A DNA stretch of 64,000 nucleotides, from contig NZ_PJMC01000006.1 of assembly GCF_002892795.1 (NCBI RefSeq), positions 62,001-126,000 on the forward strand. The letters run 5' to 3'. The notes under the pieces are model-generated. The model made no database searches. It was not told where the DNA came from and was given only the letters and a program-made list of their open reading frames with translations. Position numbers and translations under genes: made by a program. Source of the DNA: Arthrobacter sp. AFG20. Its GTDB lineage: Bacteria > Actinomycetota > Actinomycetes > Actinomycetales > Micrococcaceae. Positions 1 to 9,075 of the stretch are shown piece by piece (position 1 is the stretch's first letter; every line of letters begins with the position of its first letter).

Positions 1-1833
1 GACGGCCAGTTCGGCAAGTGGCTGGCCAACGCCCGGGACTGGTCCATCAGCCGCAACCGCTACTGGGGCAGCCCCATCCCGGTATGGCAGTCCAGCGACC
101 CCGAGTACCCGCGCACGGACGTGTACGGCTCCCTCGCGGAAATCGAGGCCGACTTCGGCCGGCTGCCGCTGAACAAGGACGGCCAGGTGGACCTGCACCG
201 GCCGTTCATCGACGAGCTGACCCGGCCCAACCCGGACGACCCCCGCACCCCCGAAGAAGGCCAGTCCGTCATGCGCCGCGTGGAGGACGTGCTGGACGTC
301 TGGTTCGACTCCGGCTCCATGCCCTACGGCCAGGTGCACTACCCGTTCGAGAACGAGGCCTGGTTCGACACCCACAACCCGGCTGACTTCATCGTGGAGT
401 ACATCGGACAGACCCGCGGCTGGTTCTACATGCTGCACATCCTGTCCACCGCGCTGTTTGACCGCCCGGCCTTCCGTAACGTCATCAGCCACGGCATCGT
501 GCTGGGCTCCGACGGCCAGAAGATGTCCAAGAGCCTGCGCAACTACCCGGATGTCTCCGAGGTGCTGGACCGCGACGGCTCCGACGCCATGCGCTGGTTC
601 CTCATGTCCAGCCCCATCCTGCGCGGCGGCAACCTCGTGGTCACCGAACAAGGCATCCGCGACGGCGTGCGCCAGGTCATCCTGCCTCTCTGGAACGTGT
701 ACAGCTTCTTCACGCTGTACACGAATGCCGCGAAGGGCGGCAACGGGTACGACGCGCAACTGCGGTACGACGGCTACATGGACACGCTGGACCAGTACCT
801 GCTGGCCAACACCGGCGACCTCGTCCGGAACATGACCGCCCAGCTGGACACCTATGACATCTCCGGCGCCTGCGATGAACTCCGCAGCTACCTGGACATG
901 CTCACCAACTGGTACGTCCGCCGCAGCCGCCAGCGCTTCTTCGACGAGAACGCCGACGCCTTCGACGCCCTGTACACCGCCCTCGAGGCCGTGTGCCGCG
1001 TGGCCGCCCCGCTGTTGCCGCTCGTCTCCGAGGAGATCTGGCGCGGCCTGACCGGCGGCCGCTCCGTGCACCTCGCCGACTGGCCGGACCCGGAGCTGTT
1101 CCCGTCCAACGCAGCCCTGGTCGAGGCGATGGACCGCGTGCAGCAGATCTGCTCCACCGGCTCCTCGCTGCGGAAGGCCGCCAACCTGCGCGTGCGCCTG
1201 CCGCTGCAGGAACTCACTGTCGTGGCACCCGGTGCAGATACGCTGGAAGGCTTTGCCGCCGTCGTCGCCGACGAACTGAACCTGCGCTCGGTCCGCCTGC
1301 TGGACGCCGCCTCTGCCTCCCCGGAGGAGTTCGGCATCGAGCAGAAACTCGTGGTCAACGCCCGGGCCGCGGGTCCGCGCCTCGGCAAGAACGTGCAGCT
1401 GGCCATCAAGGGCTCCAAGTCCGGCGACTGGTCAGTCTCCGACGCCGGCGTGGTCACCGCGGGCGGCCTTGAGCTGGAACCGCAGGAATACACGCTGGAG
1501 ACGGTGGTGGCCGAGTCCGAAGGCGGTTCGGCTTCCGTCGCAGTTCTGCCGGGCGGAGGTTTCGTCGTGCTCAACACCGAGGTCACCCCGGAGCTTGAGG
1601 CCGAAGGCCTGGCCCGTGACATGGTCCGTGCCATCCAGCAGGCGCGCAAGGACGCCGGGCTGAACGTCAGCGACCGGATCCGGACCAGCGTCACGGCGTC
1701 GATGGATGTTGTCGAGGCCGTGAAAGCGCACGAAAACCTTGTGGTCACCGAGACGCTCACCGTGGAACTTGGCTTGTACTCCAGCGGCGACGACACCGGG
1801 CTGCAGATCACTGTCGAAAAAGTGGGGGCCTGA
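1..1833 (+). CDS. ileS: Isoleucyl-tRNA synthetase, C-terminal part (5' end outside window)
   Basis: Class I aminoacyl-tRNA synthetase that charges tRNA-Ile in the cytoplasm. The frame is open from base 1, so 610 residues are present, a little over half of the usual length of about 1,100. The fragment opens in the catalytic domain ([14 protein letters not shown]), shows the KMSKS loop at about residue 174 of the fragment ([11 protein letters not shown]), and continues through the anticodon-binding helical domain (SEEIWRGL). It ends three bases before folC, suggesting co-transcription. The family and fragment assignment are secure. Confidence 0.97.
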   Translation, partial: DGQFGKWLANARDWSISRNRYWGSPIPVWQSSDPEYPRTDVYGSLAEIEADFGRLPLNKDGQVDLHRPFIDELTRPNPDDPRTPEEGQSVMRRVEDVLDVWFDSGSMPYGQVHYPFENEAWFDTHNPADFIVEYIGQTRGWFYMLHILSTALFDRPAFRNVISHGIVLGSDGQKMSKSLRNYPDVSEVLDRDGSDAMRWFLMSSPILRGGNLVVTEQGIRDGVRQVILPLWNVYSFFTLYTNAAKGGNGYDAQLRYDGYMDTLDQYLLANTGDLVRNMTAQLDTYDISGACDELRSYLDMLTNWYVRRSRQRFFDENADAFDALYTALEAVCRVAAPLLPLVSEEIWRGLTGGRSVHLADWPDPELFPSNAALVEAMDRVQQICSTGSSLRKAANLRVRLPLQELTVVAPGADTLEGFAAVVADELNLRSVRLLDAASASPEEFGIEQKLVVNARAAGPRLGKNVQLAIKGSKSGDWSVSDAGVVTAGGLELEPQEYTLETVVAESEGGSASVAVLPGGGFVVLNTEVTPELEAEGLARDMVRAIQQARKDAGLNVSDRIRTSVTASMDVVEAVKAHENLVVTETLTVELGLYSSGDDTGLQITVEKVGA

Positions 1834-1836
1834 GCA

Positions 1837-3198
1837 ATGACCGACGAATTCTCCGTGGAGAGCGTCTACGCCGAGCTGCTGGGCCGGGCGCCGGAAAACA
1901 AGATGGAGCCCCGGCTTGCGCCGCTGTTCCGCGCCATGGATGTGCTGGGCGAGCCGAACAAGGCCTACCCGATCATCCACATCACCGGGACCAACGGCAA
2001 AACGTCCACGGCCCGGATGATCGAGGCCGGCCTGCGCGCCCACGGCCTCAGCACCGGTCGCTACACCAGCCCGCACCTGTCCAAGGTCACGGAGCGGATC
2101 AGCCTGGACGGCGAGCCCGTCTCCGACGAGACGTTCGTGCGCATCTGGGACGAGATCCGGCCGTACCTGCAGATCGTCGACGACGAACTCACCGCCGAGG
2201 GCCAGCCCCGGCTGACGTACTTCGAGTGCCTGACCATCCTGGCCTTCGCCGTGTTCGCCGACCAGCCGGTCAACGTGGCCATCATGGAGGTGGGCCTCGG
2301 CGGCATCACCGACGCCACCAACGTGGGCGACGGCCAGGTGTCCGTGGTGACTCCCATCTCCCTCGACCACACCGACCTGCTGGGCGACACCACCGAGGAC
2401 ATTGCCTACGAGAAAGCCGGCATCATCAAGCCCGGCGGCTTCCTTGTCAGCGCAGTCCAGCCGCTGGATGCCGCGCAGGTCCTGCTGGAGAAGGCCAAGG
2501 AGGTGCAGGTGCCGTTCCGCTTCGAAGGCGTGGAATTCGGCGTCGAATCCCGGCAGGTCGCCGTCGGCGGTCAGGTGGTGACCGTCCAGGGCCTCGCCGG
2601 ACGCTACCCGGACCTCATGATCCCGCTGCACGGTGCCCACCAGGCCGAGAACGCCGCCGTGGCCGTGGCCGCCCTGGAGGCGTTCCTTGGGGGCGGGGAA
2701 AAGGAGCTGTCCCTGGAGGTCCTGCAGGAGGCCTTCGCCACCGTCTCGTCCCCGGGGCGTCTGGAAGTTATGCGCACAGCCCCCACCATCATCGTGGACG
2801 CTGCCCACAACCCGGATGGCATCCGGGCGTCCGCCGAGGCGATCCAGGAGGCCTTCAGCTTCAGCAAGCTGGTGACCGTCGTTGGCGTGCTCAAGGAAAA
2901 GGACGCCGAGGAGATCCTGCGCCAGCTCAAGGAATCCCTGGGCGGCCTCGCGGAGGAGTTCTGCTTCACCCAGTCCAACTCCCCGCGGGCAGTGCCTGCA
3001 GCGGAACTGGCGGAGCTCGCCGTCGACCTCGGCTTTGGCGAGGAAAACGTGCACATCGCCGAAAAGCTGGACGATGCGCTGGAGTGGGCTGTTGAACGCG
3101 CCGAAGCGAACGACGACCTCGCTGGCGGCGTACTGGTGACCGGCTCCATCACGCTGGTGGCGGACGCCCGCATCCTGCTTGGCAAGGCAACCGCCTGA
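1837..3198 (+). CDS. folC: Bifunctional dihydrofolate/folylpolyglutamate synthase
   Basis: Mur-ligase-family ATPase that joins glutamate to dihydropteroate and extends the polyglutamate tail of folates. The 453-residue protein has the P-loop GTNGKTS at residues 51-57, the SLDHTDLLG segment of the central domain, and the DAAHNPDG signature of the C-terminal glutamate-ligase domain near residue 320. It starts with ATG three bases after the ileS stop, and its stop TGA shares one base with the ATG of the next gene (TGATG). Folate supply connects it functionally with metF and metE later in the window, although they are not in the same operon. Confidence 0.96.
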   Translation: MTDEFSVESVYAELLGRAPENKMEPRLAPLFRAMDVLGEPNKAYPIIHITGTNGKTSTARMIEAGLRAHGLSTGRYTSPHLSKVTERISLDGEPVSDETFVRIWDEIRPYLQIVDDELTAEGQPRLTYFECLTILAFAVFADQPVNVAIMEVGLGGITDATNVGDGQVSVVTPISLDHTDLLGDTTEDIAYEKAGIIKPGGFLVSAVQPLDAAQVLLEKAKEVQVPFRFEGVEFGVESRQVAVGGQVVTVQGLAGRYPDLMIPLHGAHQAENAAVAVAALEAFLGGGEKELSLEVLQEAFATVSSPGRLEVMRTAPTIIVDAAHNPDGIRASAEAIQEAFSFSKLVTVVGVLKEKDAEEILRQLKESLGGLAEEFCFTQSNSPRAVPAAELAELAVDLGFGEENVHIAEKLDDALEWAVERAEANDDLAGGVLVTGSITLVADARILLGKATA

Positions 3199-3662
3199 TG
3201 GCCCGGCTGACCAAGGCCCAGCGTGAATGGCGCCCGGGCATGCCCAAGAAGCGGCGGTCCACCAAGGTCATGTTCGCCTCTACGGTCCTGCTGCTGGAAG
3301 CCTTCGTGGTCTTCTTTGCCACGCTGGCGGTGTTCGGCCTGCGCCGCGCCGAGATCTCCCCGGCGCTGATCCTCTCAGTGGGCATCGGACTGAGCGTGGT
3401 CCTGATCCTGGCCTGCGCCGTCCTGTCCAAACCGTGGGGCGTGGCGCTGGGCTGGATCCTGCAGCTGGTGCTCATCCTGAGCGGCTTCGCGGAACCCCTG
3501 ATGTTCCTCGTGGGCGCGCTCTTCGCCGTTGCCTGGTGGTACGGCATCCGTGCCGGCATCCGGATTGACCGTGAATCTGCCAAGCGGGACCGCGAGCAGG
3601 CGGAATGGGATGCCGCGCACCCGGAGGCCGCCGGCAATGAAGGCACTGCCCAGACCCCGTAG
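3198..3662 (+). CDS. DUF4233 membrane protein
   Basis: A 154-residue protein with a basic N-terminus (MPKKRRSTK), about four hydrophobic segments between residues 28 and 120, and a charged tail ([13 protein letters not shown]). This matches the DUF4233 family, which usually sits directly behind folC in Actinobacteria. The start ATG overlaps the folC stop, so translational coupling is likely. The biochemical role is unknown; the position suggests only a link to folC or ndk expression. Confidence 0.85.
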   Translation: MARLTKAQREWRPGMPKKRRSTKVMFASTVLLLEAFVVFFATLAVFGLRRAEISPALILSVGIGLSVVLILACAVLSKPWGVALGWILQLVLILSGFAEPLMFLVGALFAVAWWYGIRAGIRIDRESAKRDREQAEWDAAHPEAAGNEGTAQTP

Positions 3663-3703
3663 ACTTACCGTCGAAACCCACAACCAACCTCATTGGAGCA
3701 ACT

Positions 3704-4123
3704 GTGAGCATTGAGCGCACCCTTGTCCTGATCAAGCCGGACGGCGTCACCCGCAACCTGACCGGTGAAATCCTCAAAAGGATCGAAGCCAAGGGCTACA
3801 CCCTGGCCGAACTCAAGAAGACCAACGCCAGCCGGGAACTGCTCGAGCAGCACTACGAGGAGCACGTGGGCAAGCCGTTCTACGAGCCGCTCGTGGAGTT
3901 CATGCTCAGCGGCCCCGTGGTGGCGGCGATCTTCGAGGGCCACCGCGTGATCGAGGGCTTCCGGTCGCTGGCCGGCACCACGGACCCGACGACGGCGGCC
4001 CCCGGCACCATCCGCGGCGACTTCGGCCGCGACTGGGGCCTGAAGGTCCAGCAGAACCTCGTCCACGGCTCGGACTCGGTGGACTCGGCGGAGCGCGAAA
4101 TCAAGATCTGGTTCCAGGCCTGA
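3704..4123 (+). CDS. ndk: Nucleoside diphosphate kinase
   Basis: Transfers the gamma phosphate from ATP to nucleoside diphosphates through a phosphohistidine. The protein has 139 residues, the normal family length. It begins [11 protein letters not shown], and the active-site histidine is H121 in NLVHGSDS. The start is GTG at 3704; the N-terminus [14 protein letters not shown] fits the family exactly. It lies 41 bases after the DUF4233 gene and is followed by a strong hairpin, so it is probably the last gene of the ileS-folC operon. Confidence 0.97.
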   Translation: MSIERTLVLIKPDGVTRNLTGEILKRIEAKGYTLAELKKTNASRELLEQHYEEHVGKPFYEPLVEFMLSGPVVAAIFEGHRVIEGFRSLAGTTDPTTAAPGTIRGDFGRDWGLKVQQNLVHGSDSVDSAEREIKIWFQA

Positions 4124-4157
4124 CCCTCCCGGCAGGCTAACCGCGCCGGCAGGCTAG

Positions 4158-4221
4158 GCGCGAACGTACAGTTGTGGCCCCTCACTCCTCGGAGTGGGGG
4201 GCCACAACTGTTCGTTCGCGC
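4158..4221. terminator. Long hairpin between convergent ndk and VKOR genes
   Basis: CAGTTGTGGCCCC at 4169-4181 pairs with GGGGCCACAACTG at 4198-4210, and CACTCC/GGAGTG continue the stem to a tiny loop at 4189-4190. The flanks GCGCGAACG (4158-4166) and CGTTCGCGC (4213-4221) extend it further. There is no clear T-run, but the position between convergent genes suits a bidirectional terminator. The flank can also pair with a second copy at 4240-4252. Confidence 0.75.
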
Positions 4222-4270
4222 AAACGAGCGGGGCTTAAGTGTACGTTCGCGCTGTTAGAAGTTCGAGCTG

Positions 4271-4954
4271 CTAGAAGCCTGACGTGCCGGCGAACACCTG
4301 GATGAACGCGAAGAAGATCGTGGCAACCACGGCTACGTAGAGCAGCGCCGTGATGATCCAGCCGGAATCGCCCAGGATGCGGGCCAGGCCTGCCGGTGCC
4401 GGGATCACGCCATGGACCACGTTCCGCACGGTGACCCAGACGAAGAGCGGGATCATCGCAGCCCAGACCACCATGCAGAACGGGCACAGGATGTGGATGG
4501 AGTACAGCGCCTGCGACCACAGCCACACCACGAAGATGAAGCCGAGGGTGATGCCGGCCTGCAGCCCGAGCCAGTACCAGTGCGCGAACCGGGCGCCGGC
4601 AAGCAGCGCCGTTCCCACTGTGGCCGTGATGGCGAAGGCGACAATTCCGATGAACATGTTCGGGAAGCCGAAGACCGAACTCTGCCACGTCTGCATGACC
4701 TGCCCGCAGGAAATCCAGGGGTTTACGTCGCACACGGTGGCATGGTTGGGATCTTTGAGGACCTCAAGCTTTTCCAGCACCAGAATGCCGGATGCCAGCC
4801 AGCCCACAACGCCGGTGATGACCAGCAGCCAGCCGAAGGGGCGGTCGCGCGTCATGGCCGGTACTGCGGCACCGGCCGAAGCCGCGGCGGCCCGGGCACC
4901 GTCCTGCTGGTCCTGTTCGTAGTCGGTGCCGGGGGAAGGCGAAGTGCGTGGCAT
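4271..4954 (-). CDS. Vitamin K epoxide reductase family protein
   Basis: Membrane quinone-linked thiol oxidoreductase that regenerates a periplasmic-side disulfide catalyst in Actinobacteria. The chosen start (ATG 4954) gives 227 residues and follows an AAAGGA ribosome site; an upstream ATG at 5062 lacks support. Visible features are a soluble N-terminus of about 38 residues, roughly five membrane segments, the loop cysteines C75 and C83 (CDVNPWISC), and the CPFC active site at C157/C160. No DsbA-like partner is encoded in the window. The gene is convergent with ndk and divergent from RNase E/G. Confidence 0.9.
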   Translation of the reverse strand: MPRTSPSPGTDYEQDQQDGARAAAASAGAAVPAMTRDRPFGWLLVITGVVGWLASGILVLEKLEVLKDPNHATVCDVNPWISCGQVMQTWQSSVFGFPNMFIGIVAFAITATVGTALLAGARFAHWYWLGLQAGITLGFIFVVWLWSQALYSIHILCPFCMVVWAAMIPLFVWVTVRNVVHGVIPAPAGLARILGDSGWIITALLYVAVVATIFFAFIQVFAGTSGF

Positions 4955-5411
4955 GGGATGGCGTCCTTTGTCTGGGGTGCTCCTGCCCAGATTGTATCGC
5001 CGCCGGCTTGACGCAGGCTGTACCTGTAGCCAATCGCGGCATTGACCGGCTCTGTCACACAATTACGGCGTATTTGAACAGCAATATGAGAGAATAAACG
5101 TGGCTGGAGCGCGAACCACATTCGAACTCCAGTCCGGTGGCTTGTTCCCAAGACCGCCAATGAGCAGTGGTGCAGGCTTTGGAAAGAAGATCCAGCCCCC
5201 CACCTTCCATTGGACGGCACCTGGTTGTGGTTGTTAGAAACAACGGGTTCCAGTAACAATCCCGCCGGCCTGTCAGGCCTGCCGCACCCCACTGCCGGTG
5301 CGAGCCTGCTGGTATCCAATTGACTTCTGTCAATGCCTGCGGGTTTTGACAATATGTGCCCCAATGGGTGCCGAATGTGGCGGCATGTCAGGGGCAGGAG
5401 TGTTGCCACAT
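4955..5411. other. Divergent intergenic region of VKOR and RNase E/G
   Basis: About 460 bases without a convincing gene. It should hold divergent promoters. On the minus strand a TACAAT -10-like hexamer lies at 4991-4996, without a good -35. On the plus strand TTGACT (5320-5325) and TTTTGACAAT (about 5344-5353) are AT-rich promoter-like elements without clean spacing. GGCCTGTCAGGCC at about 5269-5281 is palindromic. A reading frame extends upstream of the RNase E/G start here but does not look coding. Confidence 0.4.
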
Positions 5412-8400
5412 ATGGATAATGACCAAGTTATAGCCGTCAACGAAGAACCGGCTGCCACCGGCGAAGCCGCCGCTGAGGCCCCCAAGAAAGCCACCCGGAC
5501 CCGCCGTAAGGCGACGCCCAAGGCCGCTCCGGAGAGCCTGACGGCTGAAGGCACAGCACCGGAAACTGCAATGCCGGAAACTGCAATGCCGGAGTCGGCT
5601 GTCGGAGAGGCCGCAGAAGCCCCGGCCAAGACCCCGGTCCGCCGGACCCGCGCCCGGAAGAAGGTCGACGAAGAACCGCTGCCCGCGTTCGCCGAAGCTG
5701 CCGGGGCCGAAGTTGATGTGCAGGAAGCTGGCGCGCAGGTAGCCGCCACGGAGCCGGCAGTCGAGGCTGCGGCCGTTCCGGCCACCAATGAGCCGGCGGA
5801 TGCAGAGCCGGCCGCCGAGTCCAAGCCTGCGCGCCGCCGCCGGGCAACAAAGCCCAAGGCCACGGACTTGGCCGAAAGTCCCGCTGAGTCAGCGCAATCT
5901 GCCGAGTCACCCGCTGCGGCCGCTACCGGAACAGCGGCTGAGGCGCCTTCAGGCGGACAGGCTGAAGAGCCCGCCGCTGCCATCGGCACCCCTGATATGC
6001 AGGCAGCGCCAGCCGACGCAGCCCCTGCCGCGCCGGCGGCTGCACAGGAAGCCGCTGTCGAGGAAGAGGCCGAGGAAGAGGCCGCAGCGCAGTCGCCTCT
6101 GGGCTCGCTTTTCCTGGAACCGTCGTCCGTGACGTCGATTATCTTCCAGGCCCCTGACCTGAACACGGTGGCCCGACCTGTGGCTTCCGCGGCGAAAGAG
6201 GAAGCGGCCGCCGAGGACGGCGAGGACGAGCTGGAGGACGACGACGGCAGTCGGCGCCGGCGGCGCAGCCGCGGACGCCGCGGCCGCAGCCGGACCGACC
6301 GTGAAGTCACCGACGGCGATGAAGGCACTGAACTTTCTGACGAGGCCGGCGAAGACGACGGTGCGCCGCTCGAAGATGGCGTGACGTCCCGCCGTCGCCG
6401 TCGCCGCCGCCGCGGCGACCAGGATCTGGAACTGACCGGCGGCGGAGAAGACGATCCCCCCAACACGGTCACCCGCGTCCGCGCCCCCCGGACCATCAGC
6501 GAAGCCCCGGCGAGCAACCGCGTCACCAGCGTCAAGGGCTCCACCCGCCTGGAAGCCAAGAAGCAGCGCCGCCGCGAATCGCGGGACACCGGCCGCCGCC
6601 GCACGGTGATCACCGAGGCTGAGTTCCTGGCCCGCCGGGAATCCGTGGACCGCCAGATGATCGTGCGCCAGCGCGACGACAGAATCCAGATCGGTGTCCT
6701 GGAAGACGGCGTCCTGGCAGAACATTTCGTCTCCAAGACGCAGCAGGACTCCCTGATCGGCAACGTCTACCTGGGCAAGGTCCAGAACGTTCTGCCGTCC
6801 ATGGAAGCTGCCTTCGTGGACATCGGGCGCGGCCGCAACGCCGTGCTGTACGCCGGCGAAGTGAACTGGGAAGCCGTCAACCTTGAAGGCAAGCAGCGCC
6901 GCATCGAGAACGCGCTGAAGTCCGGCGACTCCGTCCTGGTCCAGGTCACCAAGGATCCGGTGGGCCACAAGGGTGCGCGGCTGACCAGCCAGATCTCCCT
7001 GCCCGGCCGTTACCTCGTGTACGTCCCCGGCGGGTCCATGACCGGCATCTCCCGCAAGCTGCCCGACGTCGAACGCAACCGCCTGAAGCGAATCCTCAAG
7101 GACCGCCTCCCCGAGGACGCCGGCGTCATTGTGCGCACGGCCGCCGAGGGGGCCTCCGAGGAGGAACTGACCCACGACATCAACCGCCTGCGTGCCCAGT
7201 GGGAGGGGATCGAGAGCCAGGCGAAGTCCACCAAGGTCCTCGCCCCCGAACTCCTCTACGGCGAACCGGACCTGACCATCAAGGTTGTGCGCGACGTCTT
7301 CAATGAGGACTTCTCCAAGCTGATCGTCTCCGGCGACGAAGCGTGGGACACCATCGAGGCATACGTCACCTACGTTGCCCCGGACCTGGTGGGCCGGCTC
7401 GAAAAATGGACCAAGGACGAGGACATCTTCTCCGCCTGGCGCATCGACGAGCAGATTCACAAGGCTCTCGACCGTAAGGTATTCCTGCCGTCCGGTGGCT
7501 CACTGGTCATTGACCGGACCGAGGCCATGACGGTGGTTGACGTCAACACCGGCAAATTCACCGGCAGCGGCGGCAACCTTGAAGAGACCGTCACCAAGAA
7601 CAACCTTGAGGCTGCCGAGGAAGTTGTCCGCCAGCTGCGGCTGCGCGACATCGGCGGCATCATCGTCATCGACTTCATTGACATGGTGCTGGAGTCCAAC
7701 CGCGACCTGGTCCTCCGCCGTCTGGTGGAATGCCTGGGCCGCGACCGGACCAAGCACCAGGTGGCCGAAGTGACCTCCCTGGGACTCGTGCAGATGACGC
7801 GCAAGCGCATGGGCACCGGCCTTCTGGAAGTCTTCGGCGAGCAGTGCGAGGCATGTGCGGGCCGGGGCATCGTAACCCATGACGAGCCGGTGGAGCACCG
7901 CCGCGCCAACACCGTGGCCGCGGAGCACCACGTGCACCGTGCCGAGGTCCAGCCCCCTGCCCGGTCAGAGCGGAAGCGCCGCCGCGGCAAGGGCGGACAG
8001 CCGTCCTCCGAGGCGATCCCGGCCGCCCCCGCCGCGCTGCACCACCCCGAACCGTCGGACGCGGAGCGCCACGCCAAGGCTGAAGCGACCCGCGCTGCCC
8101 TCGCCAACATCGCCGCAGCGGCCCACGCCGCGCACGTGCATGAGGAAGAAGCAGCGCACAGTGCCGCAGCGTCGGGCGAGTCCGCCCGGCCCGCCGCACC
8201 CGCTGCCGCCGCGCCGGAAAGCCCCGTGGTGCACCGCGCTCCGGAGACGGAAAGCGTCTCCGGACGGCCCGGCGCAGTGCTCACCTTCGGCGGGGAGAAA
8301 GTGGTTCTTCCGTTCGTCGATCACAGCGAGGAACCGGTCAAGGAAACGCCGGCCCTGACGCTGGACCGCCTGGAGGAAGCCTTCGCGCACCTCGGTGCTC

Positions 8401-8747
8401 CGCTTGCCCCTGCCGAAGAGGAGGAGGCCAAGGACGAGGCTGCCGTGCCGGCCCGCCCGGAAAGCCAGCCCGCGGGTCAGCCCGCGGCACGGCAGCCGGT
8501 GGAAAGCCCCGCAGCACCGTCCCGCAGCCGCCGTCCGCGCCGCAACCGCAGTGCCAGCCGCGCCCAGGGTGCAGCCAACGAGACATCCGTGGAACACCAC
8601 GAGGTTTCTCCGGCTGCAGCCGCCGGGCACTCGCACGCGGCCAAGGCGCCGGAAACGGGCAATGCGCAGGAAGCGCCTAAGGTTACCCGGCAGCCGGCCA
8701 GCGAACCGATCATTCTGGGGGTCGGGGTGCCCGCCTCAGAACTGTAG
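5412..8747 (+). CDS. rne: Ribonuclease E/G with long Ala/Glu-rich extensions
   Basis: Endoribonuclease for mRNA decay and rRNA/tRNA processing. The protein has about 1,111 residues. Residues 1-400 are a low-complexity Ala/Pro/Glu region with Arg-rich patches (RRRRSRGRRGRSR). An S1 domain begins near 425, the catalytic DNase-I-like core has VVDVNTGKFTG near 709 and IDFIDM near 752, and the zinc-link cysteines are in CEACAGRG near 812. A second disordered tail ends with Arg-rich RRPRRNR. ATG 5412 was chosen because GGCAGGAG precedes it; ATG 5385 is an in-frame alternative. A strong terminator follows. Confidence 0.93.
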   Translation: MDNDQVIAVNEEPAATGEAAAEAPKKATRTRRKATPKAAPESLTAEGTAPETAMPETAMPESAVGEAAEAPAKTPVRRTRARKKVDEEPLPAFAEAAGAEVDVQEAGAQVAATEPAVEAAAVPATNEPADAEPAAESKPARRRRATKPKATDLAESPAESAQSAESPAAAATGTAAEAPSGGQAEEPAAAIGTPDMQAAPADAAPAAPAAAQEAAVEEEAEEEAAAQSPLGSLFLEPSSVTSIIFQAPDLNTVARPVASAAKEEAAAEDGEDELEDDDGSRRRRRSRGRRGRSRTDREVTDGDEGTELSDEAGEDDGAPLEDGVTSRRRRRRRRGDQDLELTGGGEDDPPNTVTRVRAPRTISEAPASNRVTSVKGSTRLEAKKQRRRESRDTGRRRTVITEAEFLARRESVDRQMIVRQRDDRIQIGVLEDGVLAEHFVSKTQQDSLIGNVYLGKVQNVLPSMEAAFVDIGRGRNAVLYAGEVNWEAVNLEGKQRRIENALKSGDSVLVQVTKDPVGHKGARLTSQISLPGRYLVYVPGGSMTGISRKLPDVERNRLKRILKDRLPEDAGVIVRTAAEGASEEELTHDINRLRAQWEGIESQAKSTKVLAPELLYGEPDLTIKVVRDVFNEDFSKLIVSGDEAWDTIEAYVTYVAPDLVGRLEKWTKDEDIFSAWRIDEQIHKALDRKVFLPSGGSLVIDRTEAMTVVDVNTGKFTGSGGNLEETVTKNNLEAAEEVVRQLRLRDIGGIIVIDFIDMVLESNRDLVLRRLVECLGRDRTKHQVAEVTSLGLVQMTRKRMGTGLLEVFGEQCEACAGRGIVTHDEPVEHRRANTVAAEHHVHRAEVQPPARSERKRRRGKGGQPSSEAIPAAPAALHHPEPSDAERHAKAEATRAALANIAAAAHAAHVHEEEAAHSAAASGESARPAAPAAAAPESPVVHRAPETESVSGRPGAVLTFGGEKVVLPFVDHSEEPVKETPALTLDRLEEAFAHLGAPLAPAEEEEAKDEAAVPARPESQPAGQPAARQPVESPAAPSRSRRPRRNRSASRAQGAANETSVEHHEVSPAAAAGHSHAAKAPETGNAQEAPKVTRQPASEPIILGVGVPASEL
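5559..5588 (+). repeat. 15-bp tandem repeat inside RNase E/G
   Basis: CCGGAAACTGCAATG occurs twice in a row (5559-5573 and 5574-5588), followed by a partial third copy. It encodes the in-frame repeat PETAMPETAMPES in the disordered N-terminal arm and is probably length-variable between strains. Confidence 0.85.
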
Positions 8748-8806
8748 GACTAGCGGACCCTGAGCTGCCCGGATTCTGGGGTGGCTGACCTCCGGGCCCG
8801 CCAATA

Positions 8807-8842
8807 AAAGGTCCGGCACCGCGGCTGCGGTGCCGGACCTTT
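8807..8842 (+). terminator. Rho-independent terminator after RNase E/G
   Basis: AAAGGTCCGGCACC (8807-8820) pairs perfectly with GGTGCCGGACCTTT (8829-8842) around an 8-base loop. It ends the RNase E/G transcript before the thiamine riboswitch gene. Confidence 0.9.
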
Positions 8843-8945
8843 CTGGTTCCGGGCATTCGTCGGCCTGCAAGGGCAGAAGGCAAAGGGCGCAGAAGGCAAA
8901 GGGAAAGGGCGGGGGACAACAGGGCCCGCGGAAGCCTGTCGCAAA

Positions 8946-8959
8946 CGCCAAATTTGGCG
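8946..8959. promoter_or_regulatory. 14-bp perfect palindrome upstream of the TPP riboswitch
   Basis: CGCCAAATTTGGCG is a perfect palindrome 35 bases before the riboswitch. A -10-like TAGGCT lies at 8980-8985, so the palindrome would overlap the -35 region. It may be an operator for an unidentified regulator. An imperfect direct repeat GCAGAAGGCAAAGG lies just upstream (about 8873-8910). Confidence 0.4.
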
Positions 8960-8993
8960 CCGGGCGCCGAACGAACGGCTAGGCTGGAGGACT

Positions 8994-9071
8994 GACACGG
9001 GGTGCCGCGCATGGGCCGGCTGAGATCCAAACCCGTTGAACCTGTCCGGTTAGCACCGGCGAAGGGATGTC
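8994..9071 (+). promoter_or_regulatory. TPP riboswitch (THI element)
   Basis: The conserved thiamine pyrophosphate aptamer is readable in order: GGGGTGCC, GGCTGAGAT, ACCCGTTGAACCTG, CCGGTTAG, and CACCGGCGAAGGGA. GACA at 8994-8997 can close helix P1 with TGTC at 9068-9071. The 3' strand GAAGGGA also forms the ribosome-binding sequence of the downstream gene. TPP binding should therefore hide the initiation site, a translational OFF switch. Confidence 0.93.
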
Positions 9072-9075
9072 TTCC

